Origin: Comamonas fluminis
GTDB taxonomy: Bacteria; Pseudomonadota; Gammaproteobacteria; Burkholderiales; Burkholderiaceae_C
Reading direction: 5' to 3'
Assembly: GCF_019186805.1 (NCBI RefSeq)
Contig: NZ_CP066783.1
Location: forward strand, 611,501 to 675,500
Length of the DNA: 64,000 nucleotides
The position numbers and the translations under genes were made by a program. Shown here in pieces: positions 8,689 through 18,027 of the stretch (position 1 is the stretch's first letter; each line of letters opens with the position of its first letter). Below the pieces are notes generated by a model that was not told the origin of the DNA, did no database searches, and saw only the letters and a program-made list of their open reading frames with translations.

Positions 8689-9984
8689 TTACATATGGTT
8701 GGGCAGCACTGTCACGATCTGCGGAAAGATCCAGAGTATGACGAGTGCAATCACCATCAGCACAAAGTAGGGCAGGCAGACTCGGGCCAGGTAGGTGATC
8801 TGCTTGCCGGTCATGCCTTGCAGCACAAACAGATTGAAGCCCACGGGCGGCGTGATCTGGGCGGTTTCTACCGTAATGACGAGAAAGATGCCGAACCACA
8901 GAGGGTCGATACCCGCCGCCTGGATGATGGGAAGCACCACGGCCGATGTCAGCACGATGGTGGAGATGCCATCCAGAAAGCAGCCCAGCACGATATAGAA
9001 CAGGCCCAGCACCACCATCAGCATGGCGGGCGACAGGTTCAGGCTGCCCACATATTCGGCCAGTTGACGCGGCAGGCCGATATAGCCCATGGACAAGGTC
9101 ATGAAGGCCGCGCCCGCCAGAATCAGCGCGATCATGCAGTACAGGCGTGTGGCGCCAAATAATGCGGCTTTGAAGTTGTCCCAGGTCAGCGCGCCCTGCA
9201 CGGCGGAAAGAATCAGCGAGCCCACCACGCCAATGCCAGCAGCCTCCGTAGCGGTGGCAATGCCGGTGTAGATGCTGGCGATGACCGAGGCAATCAGCAG
9301 CACCACAGGAATCAGATGGCGGGATTCGTAGATCTTTTCCTTGAAGCTCAGGCTTGAATCGGCCTTGGGCACCTTGCCGGGGTTCATCAGTGCCCAGACG
9401 ATGATCCAGCCGCTGAACATGATGGCCAGCATGATGCCGGGGAGCACGCCTGCCATGAACAGTTTGGAGATCGACAGCTCGGCCGATACGCCATACACGA
9501 TCAGGATGATGGACGGCGGAATCAGCAAGCCCAGCGTGGCAGGCCCGCCCAGCGAGCCAATCACCATGTTCTCGGGGTAGCCGCGCTTCATCAGCTCGGG
9601 CACGTTCATCTTGCCCACGGTGGCGCAGGTGGCGGCCGATGAGCCGGACACTGCCGCAAAAATGGTGCAGCCGATCACATTGGTGTGCAGCAGGCGCCCG
9701 GGCAGGGCGTTGACCCAGGGGGCGAGACCCCGGAACATGCTTTCGCTCAGATTGGTGCGGTAGAGGATTTCACCCATCCACACAAACAGCGGCAGGGCTG
9801 TCAGCGTCCAGCTGCTGGCAGAGCCCCAGATGGTCATGGCCATGGCATCACCCGCCGCGCGTGCCGTGAAAAATTCCATGCCAAACCAGGCAACGCCTGC
9901 AAGCGTCAGGCCCACCCAGACGCCGCCGCTGAGCAAGACAAGCAGCACCACAATGAGGAGGATGCTGGCGGTAATTTCATTCAT
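8689..9984 (-). CDS. dctM: TRAP transporter large membrane subunit (DctM)
   Basis: Main permease subunit of a tripartite ATP-independent periplasmic transporter that imports organic acids using an ion gradient. 431 residues, almost entirely hydrophobic, compatible with about 12 membrane segments. Recognisable family stretches are GSSAATCATVGKMNVPELMKRGY, given here only by its start and end (about residues 123-145), GLLIPPSIILIVYGV and QITPPVGFNLFVLQGMTG near the C terminus. Overlaps dctQ by eight bases, so the two are translated together. The substrate cannot be read from the sequence. Confidence 0.95.
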   Translation of the reverse strand: MNEITASILLIVVLLVLLSGGVWVGLTLAGVAWFGMEFFTARAAGDAMAMTIWGSASSWTLTALPLFVWMGEILYRTNLSESMFRGLAPWVNALPGRLLHTNVIGCTIFAAVSGSSAATCATVGKMNVPELMKRGYPENMVIGSLGGPATLGLLIPPSIILIVYGVSAELSISKLFMAGVLPGIMLAIMFSGWIIVWALMNPGKVPKADSSLSFKEKIYESRHLIPVVLLIASVIASIYTGIATATEAAGIGVVGSLILSAVQGALTWDNFKAALFGATRLYCMIALILAGAAFMTLSMGYIGLPRQLAEYVGSLNLSPAMLMVVLGLFYIVLGCFLDGISTIVLTSAVVLPIIQAAGIDPLWFGIFLVITVETAQITPPVGFNLFVLQGMTGKQITYLARVCLPYFVLMVIALVILWIFPQIVTVLPNHM

Positions 9985-10483
9985 GGTGCGCGTCCTCGTT
10001 CACTGCGTTTTGGCGTTTTCCTTGTAGCTCCAGCACCAGATCATCGAGCAGTGCTATGAAAAAGATAACGGTGCCCAGTGCCATGAAGATCTGCGGTATC
10101 CACATGGGGGTGGCGTCGATACCTACCGAGATGTCTTCAATATCCCAGGACTGCCAGGTCAGCCGGACCGAATAGAAAGCCAGAAAGCCGCTCAGAAGCG
10201 TTGCAATGCTCAGTGCTAGGACTTCCATCACCTTGAGTGGAGTTCCCTTGAGCGCACCCAGCAACAGCGTGACGCGGATGTGCTCGCCTTTTTTGAAAGT
10301 GCTGGCCAGTGCCATAAAGCCAGCGCCTGCCATGGCGTAACCGGCATAGGCATCTGTGCCGGGGGCGCTGAAGCCGACCAGGCGGCTCAGAATGGTGAGC
10401 AGCACCATCACCAGAATGCCGATCATGGCCAGCCCCGCCAGCCATGCGGCTGTGCTGTACAGGCCGTCGAGAAGTTTGCGCAT
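9977..10483 (-). CDS. dctQ: TRAP transporter small membrane subunit (DctQ)
   Basis: 168 residues with four predicted membrane helices (WLAGLAMIGILVMVLLTIL, AYAGYAMAGAGFMALAST, LALSIATLLSGFLAFY, IFMALGTVIFFIALLDDL), the usual layout of DctQ, which pairs with DctM. I choose ATG 10483 because GGAG sits at the right distance before it and the upstream extension lacks similarity. Ends in a charged tail. Third in order from dctP. Confidence 0.93.
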   Translation of the reverse strand: MRKLLDGLYSTAAWLAGLAMIGILVMVLLTILSRLVGFSAPGTDAYAGYAMAGAGFMALASTFKKGEHIRVTLLLGALKGTPLKVMEVLALSIATLLSGFLAFYSVRLTWQSWDIEDISVGIDATPMWIPQIFMALGTVIFFIALLDDLVLELQGKRQNAVNEDAHHE

Positions 10484-10499
10484 GTATGAGCTCCAGCGC

Positions 10500-10533
10500 G
10501 CTACGCCCATCTGCGGTGGCGGATGGGCGTAGC
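10500..10533. other. Intercistronic hairpin between dctP and dctQ
   Basis: Perfect 12-base inverted repeat GCTACGCCCATC / GATGGGCGTAGC with a ten-base loop, without a T run. It lies between the dctP stop and the dctQ ribosome site. In TRAP operons such a structure could stabilise the 5' (binding-protein) message or attenuate the membrane genes, giving more DctP than DctQM. Confidence 0.7.
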
Positions 10534-10571
10534 TGTGTAAGGAGGAAAAAGTGTCTCGAATGGCGCGGGCC

Positions 10572-11552
10572 TTATTTGGCTTTGTAGGCATCCAGAATGG
10601 CTTTGCCATCTGCGCCAGCCTTCTCGATCCATTCCTTGATGACGGTGTCGCCCACCTTGGCCAGGTCAGCCTTCAACTGGGCAGAGCCGGGGTCTACCGT
10701 CATGCCACCGGCTTTCAGTGCGGCGATGGATCGGACATCCACCTCCCGGGATTCCTTCCAGCCGCGCTCTTCGGCGGTGGCCGCAGCTTTGAGGAGAGCA
10801 TCCTGCTCGGACTTGCTCAGCGCGGCAAATGCCTTTTTGCTCACGGTGACGGCATTCTTGGGAATCCAGGCCTGCACGTTGTAGTAATACTTCAGGCTTT
10901 CGAACAGCTTGTTGTCCGCACCTGTGGCGCTGGATGTGATCAGGCCATCCACCACGCCAGTAGCCAGTGCCTGGGCCAGTTCGGCTTCCTGCACGGTTAC
11001 CGGCTGGGCTCCAATGAGTTCGCCGATGCGGGCTGTGGTGGGTGAATACACACGCCACTTCATGCCTTTCAGGTCGGCAGCCGAATTGATGGGCTTCTTG
11101 GTATAGATGCCCTGGGGCGGCCAGGCCACGGAATAAAGAAGTACTTGTCCTTGCTTGTCCAGCAGCTTTTGCAGCGCAGGCTTTTGGGCTTGGTAGAGCT
11201 TGAAGGCCTCGTCATAGTTGCTCACCAGAAAGGGCAGGCCGTCCACGCCAAAGATTTGCGATTCGTTCTGGAAGCTGACCAGGAAGAACTCACCCATCTG
11301 CGCATTGCCAGTCTGCACAGCGCGTTTGATTTCGGGCATTTTGAACAGCGATGCACCAAAGTGCGGTGTGATCTTGAGCTTGCCGCCGGTGGCTGCGTCC
11401 ACATCCTTCACAAAAAGCTCGTTGTTCTTGGAGTGAAAGTTGCCGGGGCCATATGCCGTGGCGAAATCCCATTTGGTCTGGGCTGCCGCTGCGCTGGCAA
11501 AGCCGATGCTGGTAATCAAAGTGGCGGTGGCGCAGAAGATGTGACGCTTCAT
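10572..11552 (-). CDS. dctP: TRAP transporter periplasmic substrate-binding protein (DctP)
   Basis: 326 residues. Sec signal peptide MKRHIFCATATLITSIGF..ASAAAA with cleavage before QTKWDFA. The mature protein has the DctP fold: GPGNFHSKNNELFVKDV, GLPFLVSNYDEAFKLYQ, PINSAADLKGMKWRVYS with the conserved substrate-contacting arginine, and GVVDGLITSS. Start ATG 11552 follows an AGGAGTCACC sequence. First gene of the operon dctPQM; an operator-like palindrome lies upstream at 11674-11687. Substrate unknown, though the nearby GntR gene and 5-oxoproline operon make a related carboxylate possible. Confidence 0.94.
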   Translation of the reverse strand: MKRHIFCATATLITSIGFASAAAAQTKWDFATAYGPGNFHSKNNELFVKDVDAATGGKLKITPHFGASLFKMPEIKRAVQTGNAQMGEFFLVSFQNESQIFGVDGLPFLVSNYDEAFKLYQAQKPALQKLLDKQGQVLLYSVAWPPQGIYTKKPINSAADLKGMKWRVYSPTTARIGELIGAQPVTVQEAELAQALATGVVDGLITSSATGADNKLFESLKYYYNVQAWIPKNAVTVSKKAFAALSKSEQDALLKAAATAEERGWKESREVDVRSIAALKAGGMTVDPGSAQLKADLAKVGDTVIKEWIEKAGADGKAILDAYKAK

Positions 11553-11673
11553 GGTGACTCCTGTGTAAGTGAGACATTCAGCCTGCGGTGCAAGCCTCAA
11601 GGTAGTGACGAATGACTAGCAAGTTGCAGGCCAAAACTATCACCGCTGTCTCAGATAAGGCACTAGGGATTTC

Positions 11674-11687
11674 AACAATGAATTGTT
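11674..11687. promoter_or_regulatory. Candidate operator upstream of dctP
   Basis: AACAAT-GA-ATTGTT, a perfect inverted repeat about 120 bases upstream of dctP, preceded by TTC. The ten-base string TTCAACAATG (11671-11680) also occurs at 13121-13130 in front of the DUF969 gene. The shared word hints at a common regulator, most simply the GntR protein encoded between the two sites. Confidence 0.45.
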
Positions 11688-11766
11688 TTTGTTGGAGTTT
11701 TTTGGCGTGTTTGGTGAATTTCGTGGCTGAGATTGTTGAGCGAGTTGCCGTGTGTTGTGGGTGGAG

Positions 11767-12261
11767 CTAAGGCTTTTCTTGCCAGAGGTCCTCGTTCAAG
11801 ATCAGCTGCTGAAGCAAGGCTTCGTCTCTTTGAGTCTGTTCAGTATCTGCATCGTCATGGTCTGCTGGCCAGACATTGAAGCCTTCGCGTGCATTGGCAA
11901 CAGGTGTGGCGCAGTACAGGCAGCGTGGTGTGATGCCAAATTTGAAGTGTCCGGTGCAGGCGCAGGGCCGAAGGCGGGCTTCCACCGCTGGCATGACAAG
12001 GCCCAGATAGTTGCTGTCCATTTCCTGTGCGGTGTGCGTGTCGCTGACCTGTTTTTCAATCTCTTGAAAGACGCTGTCATACACGCTCACATCCACGCGC
12101 CTGGGGCAGGTGTCGCAGTACAGGTAGTAGCCGTTTTCAAACGGCGAATGCTCCAGCATCAACAGCGTTGCCTGGCATTTGTCGCAGTGAACGGGGTAAC
12201 TGGCCAGCCAGTGATTGTCATCACCGTCTTCGGCGGGCAAGGGTGTTGTGCTCTCAGTCAT
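11767..12261 (-). CDS. Hypothetical zinc-ribbon protein
   Basis: 164 residues, soluble, no signal peptide. Four cysteine pairs are visible: CDKC and CDTC in the N-terminal half, CAC and CLYC in the C-terminal half, a pattern that suggests two zinc ribbons. The rest is acidic. Starts at ATG 12261; the longer open frame overlaps the GntR gene. It follows the GntR gene by 31 bases on the same strand and may be co-transcribed. I do not recognise a named family; no function proposed. Confidence 0.75.
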   Translation of the reverse strand: MTESTTPLPAEDGDDNHWLASYPVHCDKCQATLLMLEHSPFENGYYLYCDTCPRRVDVSVYDSVFQEIEKQVSDTHTAQEMDSNYLGLVMPAVEARLRPCACTGHFKFGITPRCLYCATPVANAREGFNVWPADHDDADTEQTQRDEALLQQLILNEDLWQEKP

Positions 12262-12292
12262 AAAGCGTCTCCATACCTGCAAAAGGCATCGC

Positions 12293-12970
12293 TTACACGC
12301 TCTTGATGCCGGCTTCCGCCAGTTGGCGGGCGTAGGCAGCGAGGATGATGCGCTCTGAATGCACCAGGTAATCGTGCAGCTCTGCTGCTGCATCTGCAGG
12401 CTTGCTGTTTTCAAAGGTTTGCAGGATGTGCTGGTTCATTTCTACATAGGGCGCATGCAGAAAGCGCGGGTCGCGCAGCAGGCCAAAGGCCAGGCGCAGC
12501 TCGGCCAGCAGGTGCGAGAACATTTCATTGAGGCGTTCGCTATCGGCCAGGGCCACGATGGCTTTATGAAACGCCATATTGGCCGTACCGACTTCGGCCC
12601 AGTTCTCTTGTTCGCTGAAGCGCAGCCCATCGGCTACTGCCTGATGCATCAGCGCACGGGCCGGGTGCATGGGGTAGGCCTGGGCCAGTGCCTGGCACTC
12701 GATCATGCGGCGCACGCGGTAGATGTCGATGATGGACGCCATGCTGGGGACGGCCACCGACACGCCCTTGTTGGGCTCGTGCACCAGCAGACCTTCCTTG
12801 GTCAGTACGCGAAACACTTCGCGCAAGGTGTTGCGCGAGATGTCCAGCGCTTCGCTGAGAGCGGCTTCGGACAGGCGCTGCCCTGGTGCCAGCTCTGCGT
12901 TGACCAGCTTTTCTCGTATCTCGTCGGCTATCCGCTCGGTCAGATTCTGGGTGTCTGTTGCGGCTTTCAT
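12293..12970 (-). CDS. GntR-family regulator with FCD domain
   Basis: 225 residues. N-terminal winged HTH at about 10-75 (LVNAELAPGQRLSEAALSE, ISRNTLREVFRVLTKEGLL), then a helical FCD ligand-binding domain with the expected histidines/acidic residues (FHKAIVALADSERLNEMF, MNQHILQTFE). ATG 12970 is preferred over 12988 because GGGAGA lies six to eleven bases upstream. It diverges from the 5-oxoproline operon at 13263 and its gene is followed by the TRAP operon; candidate operators lie at 13101-13129 and 11674-11687. FCD regulators usually sense a small carboxylate, so 5-oxoproline or a TRAP substrate is a reasonable guess. Confidence 0.92.
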   Translation of the reverse strand: MKAATDTQNLTERIADEIREKLVNAELAPGQRLSEAALSEALDISRNTLREVFRVLTKEGLLVHEPNKGVSVAVPSMASIIDIYRVRRMIECQALAQAYPMHPARALMHQAVADGLRFSEQENWAEVGTANMAFHKAIVALADSERLNEMFSHLLAELRLAFGLLRDPRFLHAPYVEMNQHILQTFENSKPADAAAELHDYLVHSERIILAAYARQLAEAGIKSV

Positions 12971-13100
12971 AGGTCTCCCATCAGTCATGGCCTGAGTGTA
13001 GCGACTGCTGGATTGGGCCAATTTTTCCCAAAAAAATGCCAAAACCTAGGGTTTGCCCTGTAATTGTTATTTAATTGTTCTTTAGAAAATGAAATTTGTG

Positions 13101-13129
13101 CAATCAATTGATATTGATTGTTCAACAAT
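13101..13129. promoter_or_regulatory. Operator cluster upstream of the 5-oxoproline operon
   Basis: Two inverted repeats in an AT-rich 290-base divergent region: CAATCAAT-TGAT-ATTGATTG (13101-13120) and ATTGTT-C-AACAAT (13117-13129). The second is a perfect odd palindrome of the size bound by FCD-type GntR proteins. Placement between the GntR gene and the DUF969 gene suggests autoregulation plus operon control. Confidence 0.6.
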
Positions 13130-13262
13130 GTGAAAGACCCGGAAGCTGCTGAAAGTTGAGGATGGGTGCTTTCAGTCGAAGTGAAAGGGCAGCGCGGGAC
13201 ATGTTTCTTCGTTGTCCGAGGTTGGCTTTCTTCTATTGAAAAGCTTGTTTCTGGAGGCTCAC

Positions 13263-13982
13263 ATGCCTGTTGACATCAATTTGTGGCCGCTGATTGGCGT
13301 GCTCATCATCATTGCGGGCTTCGCGCTGCGCTTTAACCCCATGCTGGTGGTCATCGTGACCGCCATCGGCACGGCCTTTGCGGCGGGCTTTCCGCTGGAC
13401 AAGGTGCTGGCCGCCATTGGCACCGGTTTTATCAAGACGCGCAATCTGCCGCTCATCATCTTGCTGCCACTGGCCGTGATTGGTCTGCTGGAGCGCCATG
13501 GTCTGCGTCAGCATGCGCAGAACTGGATCAGCTCCATCAAGTCGGCAACGGCCGGTCGCCTGCTCATCGTCTATCTGGCTGCGCGCCAGTTGACGGCTGC
13601 TATTGGCCTGACCAGCCTGGGCGGTCACCCCCAGATGGTGCGCCCGCTGTTGGCCCCCATGGCTGAAGGCGCAACGGAAAGCCGCTACGGCAAGCTGTCT
13701 GCGAAGGTGCGTGAAAAGCTGCGAGCCATGTCTGCCGCGACCGACAACGTGGGTCTGTTCTTTGGTGAAGACATTTTTGTGGCCTTTGGTGCCATCGTGC
13801 TGATGACCACCTTCCTGAAGGAAGCGGGTATCGAGGTTGAGCCGATTCATGTGGCGCTGTGGGGCATTCCGACGGCGACCTGCGCGTTCTTGATTCATGC
13901 GTTCCGCCTGCACCGTCTGGACAAGCAACTGGCGCGTGAAATTGCTGCAGAACAGAAAGCAGCCCAGGGAGAACAGGCATGA
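13263..13982 (+). CDS. 5-oxoproline transporter subunit, DUF969 family
   Basis: 239-residue inner-membrane protein with several hydrophobic segments (LWPLIGVLIIIAGFALRF, MLVVIVTAIGTAFAAGF, LPLIILLPLAVIGLLERHG). DUF969 proteins occur next to DUF979 proteins and pyroglutamate-metabolising enzymes and are annotated as 5-oxoproline transporter subunits on that basis. ATG 13263 is preceded by CTGGAGG. The stop overlaps the DUF979 start (ATGA), so the two subunits are coupled. First gene of the operon. Confidence 0.88.
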   Translation: MPVDINLWPLIGVLIIIAGFALRFNPMLVVIVTAIGTAFAAGFPLDKVLAAIGTGFIKTRNLPLIILLPLAVIGLLERHGLRQHAQNWISSIKSATAGRLLIVYLAARQLTAAIGLTSLGGHPQMVRPLLAPMAEGATESRYGKLSAKVREKLRAMSAATDNVGLFFGEDIFVAFGAIVLMTTFLKEAGIEVEPIHVALWGIPTATCAFLIHAFRLHRLDKQLAREIAAEQKAAQGEQA

Positions 13983-14932
13983 CCATCACCATTCAATACC
14001 TGTACTACCTCGTCGGCGTGGTGCTGGCGGTTACCGCCGTCATGACGCTGCGCGATGCCAGCAACCCGCGCCGTTTCTCGGCGGGCCTGTTCTGGGCGCT
14101 GTATGCGCTGGTGTTTCTGGTGGGCGACTTGCTGCCACCCGCATGGGTGGGCGCGGTGGCCATCGTCATGGCGCTGATCGCCGGCTTTGGTGGCGTGCTG
14201 GGTGGCAAGCACCAGCCACGCACGGATGCGCAATACCTGGAAAGCGCCAAGCGTCTGGGCAACAAGCTGTTTGTGCCCGCGCTGGCCATTCCGCTCATCA
14301 CCATGGTGGGCACGCTGTCGGCCAAGCATCTGGTTTTTGGCGGTGTGCCCTTGATCGACCCCAAGAACAGCACGCTGGTCAGCCTGGGCATTGGCTGCGT
14401 GATTGCGCTGGGGCTGGCCTGCAAGATGACGCGTGAAACCCCGGTGCAAGGCCTGCGTGAATCGCACCGCCTGATTGATGCACTGGGCTGGGCCCTGGTG
14501 CTGCCGCAGATGCTGGGCATGCTGGGCCTGGTGTTCTCCGATGCGGGTGTGGGCAAGGCCGTGGCCTATGTCACCACCACCTACATCAACATGGACGTGC
14601 GCTTTGTGGCCGTTGCCGTGTATGTGATTGGCATGGCGCTGTTCACCGTCATCATGGGCAATGGCTTTGCGGCCTTCCCGGTGATGACCGGCGGTGTGGG
14701 CGTGCCCGTGCTGGTGGGTGTGTATCACGGCGACCCCGCTGTGATGGCGGCGGTGGGCATGTTGTCGGGCTACTGCGGCACGCTGTTGACGCCCATGGCG
14801 GCCAACTTCAACCTGGTGCCAGCGGCGCTGCTGGAAATTGACAAGAATGCGGTGATCAAAGCGCAGGTGCCTACGGCCATCACGCTGCTGATCGTGAACG
14901 TGTTCTTGCTGAACTTCCTGATGTTCCGTTGA
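13979..14932 (+). CDS. 5-oxoproline transporter subunit, DUF979 family
   Basis: 317-residue polytopic inner-membrane protein, partner of the DUF969 protein. Hydrophobic helices alternate with conserved loops ([21 protein letters not shown] in part, [53 protein letters not shown]). Start overlaps the preceding stop by four bases and its own stop overlaps the pcp start. Transport function is family knowledge from gene context; the transported molecule is inferred from the enzymes that follow. Confidence 0.88.
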   Translation: MTITIQYLYYLVGVVLAVTAVMTLRDASNPRRFSAGLFWALYALVFLVGDLLPPAWVGAVAIVMALIAGFGGVLGGKHQPRTDAQYLESAKRLGNKLFVPALAIPLITMVGTLSAKHLVFGGVPLIDPKNSTLVSLGIGCVIALGLACKMTRETPVQGLRESHRLIDALGWALVLPQMLGMLGLVFSDAGVGKAVAYVTTTYINMDVRFVAVAVYVIGMALFTVIMGNGFAAFPVMTGGVGVPVLVGVYHGDPAVMAAVGMLSGYCGTLLTPMAANFNLVPAALLEIDKNAVIKAQVPTAITLLIVNVFLLNFLMFR

Positions 14933-15612
14933 TGGAAAAAACTGCTATGACTGCGCCTGCTGCCCCCCGCATTCTTTTGACCGGCTTTGAGCCTTTTGAC
15001 CAAGACACCGTCAACCCCTCCTGGGAAGTGGCGCGTGCGCTGAATGGCGAGCTGATTGCCGGTGGCCAGGTGCATGCCGTGCAACTGCCATGTGTATTTG
15101 GCGCGGCCATGCAGGTACTGGATGAAGCGTTGGCGCAGCTGCAGCCCACGCTCATCATCAGCCTGGGTCTGGCGGGTGGGCGCACCGACATCACCCCCGA
15201 GCGCGTGGCCATCAATATCGACGACGCACGCATCCCCGACAACGCGGGCAATCAGCCTGTGGATGCATCGGTGGTGGAAAAGGCCCCCGCGGCCTACTTC
15301 TCCACCTTGCCCATCAAGGCCATGGTGCGCCATCTGCGCGATGCAGGCATTCCCGCTTCGGTGTCCAACACTGCGGGCACCTTTGTCTGCAACCACGTGT
15401 TCTACGCGCTCATGCACCGCCTTGCGCGCCGGGCTGCGCCGGGCGTGCGCGGCGGATTTATCCACATACCGGCGCTGCCGCAGCAGGCAGCGCAGCACCC
15501 AGGTATGGCCAGTATGGCGCTGGAGACGCAGGTTACAGGCATACGCGAAGCCATTCGCACAGCGATGACAGTGCAGCAGGACTTGCTGGAAAACGCAGGT
15601 CAGCTGCACTGA
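14932..15612 (+). CDS. pcp: Pyroglutamyl-peptidase I
   Basis: Removes N-terminal pyroglutamate (5-oxoproline) from peptides in the cytoplasm. 226 residues; peptidase C15 signature residues all present: glutamate in [14 protein letters not shown], cysteine in [14 protein letters not shown], histidine in [10 protein letters not shown]. The substrate loop [15 protein letters not shown] is near the N terminus. ATG 14932 overlaps the DUF979 stop (TGATG); an ATG five codons later (14947) is possible. It would feed 5-oxoproline to the downstream oxoprolinase. Confidence 0.95.
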   Translation: MEKTAMTAPAAPRILLTGFEPFDQDTVNPSWEVARALNGELIAGGQVHAVQLPCVFGAAMQVLDEALAQLQPTLIISLGLAGGRTDITPERVAINIDDARIPDNAGNQPVDASVVEKAPAAYFSTLPIKAMVRHLRDAGIPASVSNTAGTFVCNHVFYALMHRLARRAAPGVRGGFIHIPALPQQAAQHPGMASMALETQVTGIREAIRTAMTVQQDLLENAGQLH

Positions 15613-15628
15613 TCGCGAGGAGAGAGAA

Positions 15629-16387
15629 ATGAAAATGGATTTGAACAGCGACCTGGGCGAGAGCTTTGGCGCCTGGACCATGGGCGACGATGCCGCCATG
15701 CTGGACATCGTCAGCAGCGCCAACGTGGCTTGCGGTTTTCATGCGGGCGATGCGGCTGGCATTCTGGCCACGCTCAAAGCTGCCAAGGCCCGCAACGTGG
15801 TGGTGGGGGCGCATGTGGCCTACCGCGATCTGGCTGGCTTTGGCCGCCGCAATATGGATGTGGCCAGCAGCGATCTGGTGGCTGATGTGATCTACCAGAT
15901 CGGCGCCTTGCAGGGCCTGGCGCAGGTGGCAGGCACCACCGTGAAGTATGTGAAGCCGCATGGCGCGCTGTACAACACCATTGCCCAGGACAAGCGCCAG
16001 GCCACCGATGTGATCAACGCCATGAAGGCGATTGACCCGTCGCTGGTGCTGATGGCGCTGGCCGGCTCGCCCCTGATTGGCTGGGCACGCGATGCCGGCC
16101 TGACCGTGGTGGCCGAAGCCTTTGCCGACCGTGGCTACACGCCCAGCGGCGCGCTGGTGTCGCGCCGCGAACCCGGTGCGGTGCTGCACGACGAGGCCCT
16201 GATTGCCCGGCGCATGCTGACCTTGGTGCGCGACGGCGTGATCGAGGCTGTGGATGGCAGCATGGTGCGCGTGGAGGCTGACTCCATCTGCGTGCATGGC
16301 GACAGCCCCGGCGCCGTGGCCATTGCTCGCACGATCCGCCAGCGCTTTGAACAAGAAGGCGTGCAGATCGCCTCGTTTGTGGCTTGA
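15629..16387 (+). CDS. pxpA: 5-oxoprolinase subunit A (LamB/YcsF family)
   Basis: Subunit of the bacterial ATP-dependent 5-oxoprolinase that opens 5-oxoproline to glutamate. 252 residues, the full family length, with the diagnostic N terminus [46 protein letters not shown] and [17 protein letters not shown]. Preceded by GAGGAGAG. Ends 14 bases before the ATG of the pxpBC fusion. Confidence 0.96.
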   Translation: MKMDLNSDLGESFGAWTMGDDAAMLDIVSSANVACGFHAGDAAGILATLKAAKARNVVVGAHVAYRDLAGFGRRNMDVASSDLVADVIYQIGALQGLAQVAGTTVKYVKPHGALYNTIAQDKRQATDVINAMKAIDPSLVLMALAGSPLIGWARDAGLTVVAEAFADRGYTPSGALVSRREPGAVLHDEALIARRMLTLVRDGVIEAVDGSMVRVEADSICVHGDSPGAVAIARTIRQRFEQEGVQIASFVA

Positions 16388-16401
16388 ACGGGATAAGCGA
16401 G

Positions 16402-18018
16402 ATGCGTTTTCTTCCCGTCAACCGCCAGGCGATTCTGGTGGAGCTGGCCGATCTGCAGCAGACACTGGTGCTGCTGGCTTCGCTGCAGGCACAGCCCATT
16501 GAAGGCGTGCAGGAACTGGTGCCCGCTGCACGCACCATCCTCGTGTATTTCTCGCCGCAACGTATTACCGCCGCAGCACTGGTGCAGGCCATTGCCGGTC
16601 GCGACCTGCAGGGATCGGTCCAGCGCTCGGATGTGCTGGTGGAAATCCCCGTGCACTACGACGGCGAAGACCTTGCCGAAGTGGCGCAGATCCTGGGTAT
16701 CAGCGCCGATGAAGTGGTGCGCCGCCATACGGGCAGCGAATGGTCGGTGGCCTTCACCGGATTTGCGCCGGGCTTTGCGTACCTGAGCGGAGGCGACGCC
16801 ACCTTCAATGTGCCGCGCCGCGCCACACCGCGCACCAAGGTGCCTGCGGGCGCCGTGGCGCTGGCCGGTACCTTCAGCGCGGTCTACCCGCAGGCCAGCC
16901 CCGGCGGCTGGCAGATCATTGGCGTGACGGATACGGCCATGTGGGACCTGGAGCGTGATCTGCCTGCGCTGCTGCAGCCTGGGTACCGCGTGCGCTTTGT
17001 GGATGCAGAGAAAACCATAGCTGCTTCAGCGCCTGAATTAAACCTTTCCTTGTCAAAAGATATGGAAATCGAGAGCGGGTGCGCTGAACCTGCTCCTGAA
17101 AAAGAGTGCGCTGCATTGCGCGTGCGGGCCACGGGCCTGCTCACCGTGTTCCAGGATCTGGGTCGCCACGGTCAGGCCGGGCAGGGTGTATCCGCCTCCG
17201 GCGCCATGGACCAGGCCGCGCTCAAATCGGCCAATCGTCTGGTGGGCAATGCCAGCAATCTGCCCGCACTCGAAACCGTGGGTGGCGGTCTGGCGCTGCA
17301 AAGCGTGGGCGAGAACGTGGTGGCCGTCACCGGGGCCGATGCACCGCTGACCATTACCACCGCCCAAGGCCAGCGCTGGAGCGCACCGTCTTACGCCGCC
17401 GTGGCACTGGCCGATGGCGATACCTTGACCGTGGGCCAACCGGTGGCTGGCGCCCGCTGCTATGTGGCAGTGCGTGGCGGCTACCAGGTTGCACCGGTGT
17501 TGGGCAGCGCCGCTACCGACACGCTGGCCCATGTTGGCCCACCCGCTTTGCAAGCAGGGCAGTTACTGGCCGTGCAGCCCGCCGCGCATGCGGTGACGGC
17601 TGCGCCGGAGCTGCCGCCTGCGCATCTGCCAGCCGTGGATGCAGAAGTCGTGCTGGATGTGGAATTGGGCCCGCGCACCGACTGGTTCACGCCCGAGGCC
17701 GTGGCCCTGCTGGCCAGCCAGCGCTGGCAAGTCACTCCGCAATCCAACCGCGTGGGCCTGCGCCTGGCGGGAGATGTGGCACTGACCCGCGCTATCACCG
17801 CCGAGCTGCCCAGCGAAGGCACGCCACTGGGCGCGATTCAGGTGCCCGCAAGCGGCCAGCCCGTGCTGTTTCTGGCCGATCACCCATTGACCGGCGGCTA
17901 CCCCGTAATCGGCTGTGTGGCGCCGCACCACCTGGATCTGGCGGGGCAAATTCCCGTTGGCGCCTGGATTCGTTTTAACCCTGTACGTTCTTTTGAAGAA
18001 CTCACTCCCGCCCCGTGA
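16402..18018 (+). CDS. pxpBC: Fused 5-oxoprolinase subunits B and C
   Basis: 538 residues, equal to PxpB plus PxpC in one chain. Residues about 1-210 are PxpB/KipI-like (SDVLVEIPVHYDGEDLAEVA, FTGFAPGFAYLSGGD, PRRATPRTKVPAGAVALAG); residues about 240-535 are PxpC/KipA-like (GLLTVFQDLGRHGQAGQGVS, ANRLVGN, LPSEGTPLGAIQVPASGQP, DHPLTGGYPVIG). The joining linker around residues 205-235 contains a dispersed palindromic element (17011-17070). ATG 16402 gives the proper N terminus; an earlier TTG (16384) is less likely. PxpB/PxpC domains are homologous to the carboxyltransferase part of urea carboxylase, which matters given the next gene. Confidence 0.94.
   Translation: MRFLPVNRQAILVELADLQQTLVLLASLQAQPIEGVQELVPAARTILVYFSPQRITAAALVQAIAGRDLQGSVQRSDVLVEIPVHYDGEDLAEVAQILGISADEVVRRHTGSEWSVAFTGFAPGFAYLSGGDATFNVPRRATPRTKVPAGAVALAGTFSAVYPQASPGGWQIIGVTDTAMWDLERDLPALLQPGYRVRFVDAEKTIAASAPELNLSLSKDMEIESGCAEPAPEKECAALRVRATGLLTVFQDLGRHGQAGQGVSASGAMDQAALKSANRLVGNASNLPALETVGGGLALQSVGENVVAVTGADAPLTITTAQGQRWSAPSYAAVALADGDTLTVGQPVAGARCYVAVRGGYQVAPVLGSAATDTLAHVGPPALQAGQLLAVQPAAHAVTAAPELPPAHLPAVDAEVVLDVELGPRTDWFTPEAVALLASQRWQVTPQSNRVGLRLAGDVALTRAITAELPSEGTPLGAIQVPASGQPVLFLADHPLTGGYPVIGCVAPHHLDLAGQIPVGAWIRFNPVRSFEELTPAP
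17011..17070. repeat. Palindromic element inside the pxpB-pxpC linker
   Basis: Contains CATAGCTGCTTCAGCGCCTGAA, written here as AGC-N7-GCGC-N-TG, and encodes a low-complexity linker between the PxpB and PxpC halves. Matches the AGC..GCGC core of the other dispersed elements; degenerate copy. Confidence 0.5.
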
Positions 18019-18027
18019 GGTCCTTCC

